Of a stretch of 6,762 nt of DNA, positions 5,739 to 6,762 are shown piece by piece. This DNA is from a bacterium (GTDB lineage: Bacteria > Verrucomicrobiota > Verrucomicrobiia > Limisphaerales > J093). The stretch lies in NCBI GenBank assembly GCA_021784265.1, contig JAJXTA010000153.1, positions 1 to 6,762 of the forward strand, given 5' to 3'. Positions within the stretch are counted from its first letter, which is position 1, and every line of letters begins with the position of its first letter. The translations under genes and the position numbers were made by a program. The notes beneath the pieces were generated by a model. The model did no database searches and was not told where the DNA came from. It was given only the letters and a program-made list of their open reading frames with translations.

Positions 5739-6762
5739 ATGAAACGATTTCGAACAATCGCCTTCGGCCTTTGCACCCTGGTTGCGGTTTGCTGCGTCTC
5801 GGCCCCACAGCCAGCGGCCTCCTCCCCACCGCAGGAGGCGCTCAGCGCCGCCATCCGGCAGGTGGCAGACCTTGTTGAACCCGCCCCCGGTGCGGCGCCG
5901 CGCACCCTGGCCGCCACGGTCCGGATCCTCGAGGCCGTGGGGCTGGGCGACGGGCTGGCGGGGCGGACGATCGAGCTGGCGATGCAGGCCCCGGATCACC
6001 TGCGCCTGGCCGCCGAGGTCGAGGGGCGGCCCCTGGTGCTGGGCCGGAACGGCCCGCAACTCTGGATCCAGGCCCCTGCCGCTCACTTCGGGCTGATCGG
6101 CTCCCCGGAGGTGCCGCGTTTTGCCTCGGCCCCAGACCAGAAGGACGGCACCCAATTGCCGCCGCTCAGACTCCCGCTGCCCAAGGAGCAGTTTCTCCTC
6201 TTGCCCCTGTTGCTGCAGACCGAAGAGCTACCGTCGGCCACGGTGGATGGCCAACGGTGTCGGGTCTTGCGCGCGACGCCCCAACCGCAGGCCATCGACG
6301 CCCTGCACCTGCCCAAAGGCGAGCTGACGCTCTGGGTGCGGGAGACCGACTCGTTCCCGGTTCGGCTGGGGTGGGCCGACGGGCGAGGGGTGAAGGCGCA
6401 GCTCGAGTTGGACCACCTTCAGCTTACCAGCCCCTGGCCCGCTCAACGCTGGCAGTTCCCGGCGGGTCCGGAGAACAAGGTCGAGACGGTGGCGCTCTCT
6501 TATCTGAGCCGGTTCGTTCCCGCCGCCCTTTCCTTGCTCCAGCAAGACATCCCGACGCTGGGACCGGCCACAGGCGAACACAAACTCCTGGCGAGTGAAG
6601 GTCAGGGCCGGCTGGAAGACTTCGACGGGACGAAGGTGCTCTTTCTGAAGGGGTCGCCGGAGGAGATGGGGCGGCAACAGGGGGTGTTACTCCGCCGGGA
6701 GATACGGGAGCTGGTCACTCGCCTGCTTTACGGGGTGGGTGTGGGCAGCTCGTTCGAGACCG
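5739..6762 (+). CDS. Secreted protein: LolA/DUF2092-like N-terminal region joined to the start of a C45-type acyltransferase/hydrolase domain (partial)
   Basis: The frame runs 341 codons from the ATG at 5739 and leaves the window open. Residues 1-22 form a Sec signal peptide (basic MKRFR, hydrophobic core to CCVSA) with a likely signal peptidase I cut near residue 22. No proper lipobox is seen. Residues of about 34-240 look like a beta-rich, single-domain fold: helical start, then strands such as TIELAMQAPDHLRLAAEVEG, LWIQAP and LTLWVRETDSFPVRL. This pattern recalls LolA/DUF2092 proteins that bind lipid, but the match is by pattern only. From about residue 287, EGQGRLEDFDGTKVLFLKGS and then PEEMGRQQGVLL (307-318) resemble the N-terminus of C45 (acyl-CoA:6-APA acyltransferase-like) or phospholipase B-like hydrolases. 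The catalytic Cys of that family would lie beyond the window, so activity cannot be judged. Export suggests a role in the periplasm. The gene may have its own promoter. I know of no name for this combination. Confidence 0.8.
   Translation, partial: MKRFRTIAFGLCTLVAVCCVSAPQPAASSPPQEALSAAIRQVADLVEPAPGAAPRTLAATVRILEAVGLGDGLAGRTIELAMQAPDHLRLAAEVEGRPLVLGRNGPQLWIQAPAAHFGLIGSPEVPRFASAPDQKDGTQLPPLRLPLPKEQFLLLPLLLQTEELPSATVDGQRCRVLRATPQPQAIDALHLPKGELTLWVRETDSFPVRLGWADGRGVKAQLELDHLQLTSPWPAQRWQFPAGPENKVETVALSYLSRFVPAALSLLQQDIPTLGPATGEHKLLASEGQGRLEDFDGTKVLFLKGSPEEMGRQQGVLLRREIRELVTRLLYGVGVGSSFET

Noticed and set aside
5530..5742. A 70-residue frame starting with GTG
   Set aside because: It has low-complexity Arg/Gly composition and no ribosome-binding site; only the ATGA overlap is mildly notable, and it is recorded as part of a finding.
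1..6762. CRISPR array, tRNA or rRNA genes, insertion sequences, attachment sites
   Set aside because: I found no spaced direct repeats, no cloverleaf with a T-arm signature, no transposase and no terminal inverted repeats.

Overview
The window is GC-rich bacterial DNA, densely coding, with five protein genes (two cut by the window edges) and no RNA gene, mobile element or CRISPR array that I can see. A Tat-exported Gfo/Idh/MocA oxidoreductase of the secreted type, weak or absent Shine-Dalgarno sites, and a secreted protein with a C45-type domain together suggest the PVC group, most likely Verrucomicrobiota. This is an inference from gene style; there is no marker gene to prove it.

Left part (1-1067, minus strand): the N-terminal 355 codons of cydA, subunit I of a cytochrome bd quinol oxidase. 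All the heme and quinol-site residues expected in this part are visible. A divergent intergenic region (1068-1376) holds a good sigma70-like promoter for cydA, overlaid by a perfect 8-bp inverted repeat, and a weaker promoter facing the other way.

Middle part (1377-5514, plus strand): three co-directional genes with short gaps (75 and 37 bp). They encode a radical SAM enzyme with six extra C-terminal cysteines, an NAD(P)-dependent aldehyde dehydrogenase with all catalytic residues, and the Tat-signal Gfo/Idh/MocA oxidoreductase. They could be one transcription unit. The first two are cytoplasmic and the third is exported, so a single pathway is not evident. A hairpin sits in the first gap, and another directly follows the oxidoreductase stop codon.

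Right part (5515-6762, plus strand): a 224-bp gap with two hairpins and no convincing gene, then the start of a large secreted protein. It has a Sec signal peptide, a region that looks LolA/DUF2092-like, and the beginning of a C45-type acyltransferase/hydrolase domain that runs off the window.

No clearly new system is demonstrated. The best leads are the operator-like palindrome on the cydA promoter, the radical SAM and aldehyde dehydrogenase pair of unknown substrate, and the apparent LolA-like plus C45 fusion.
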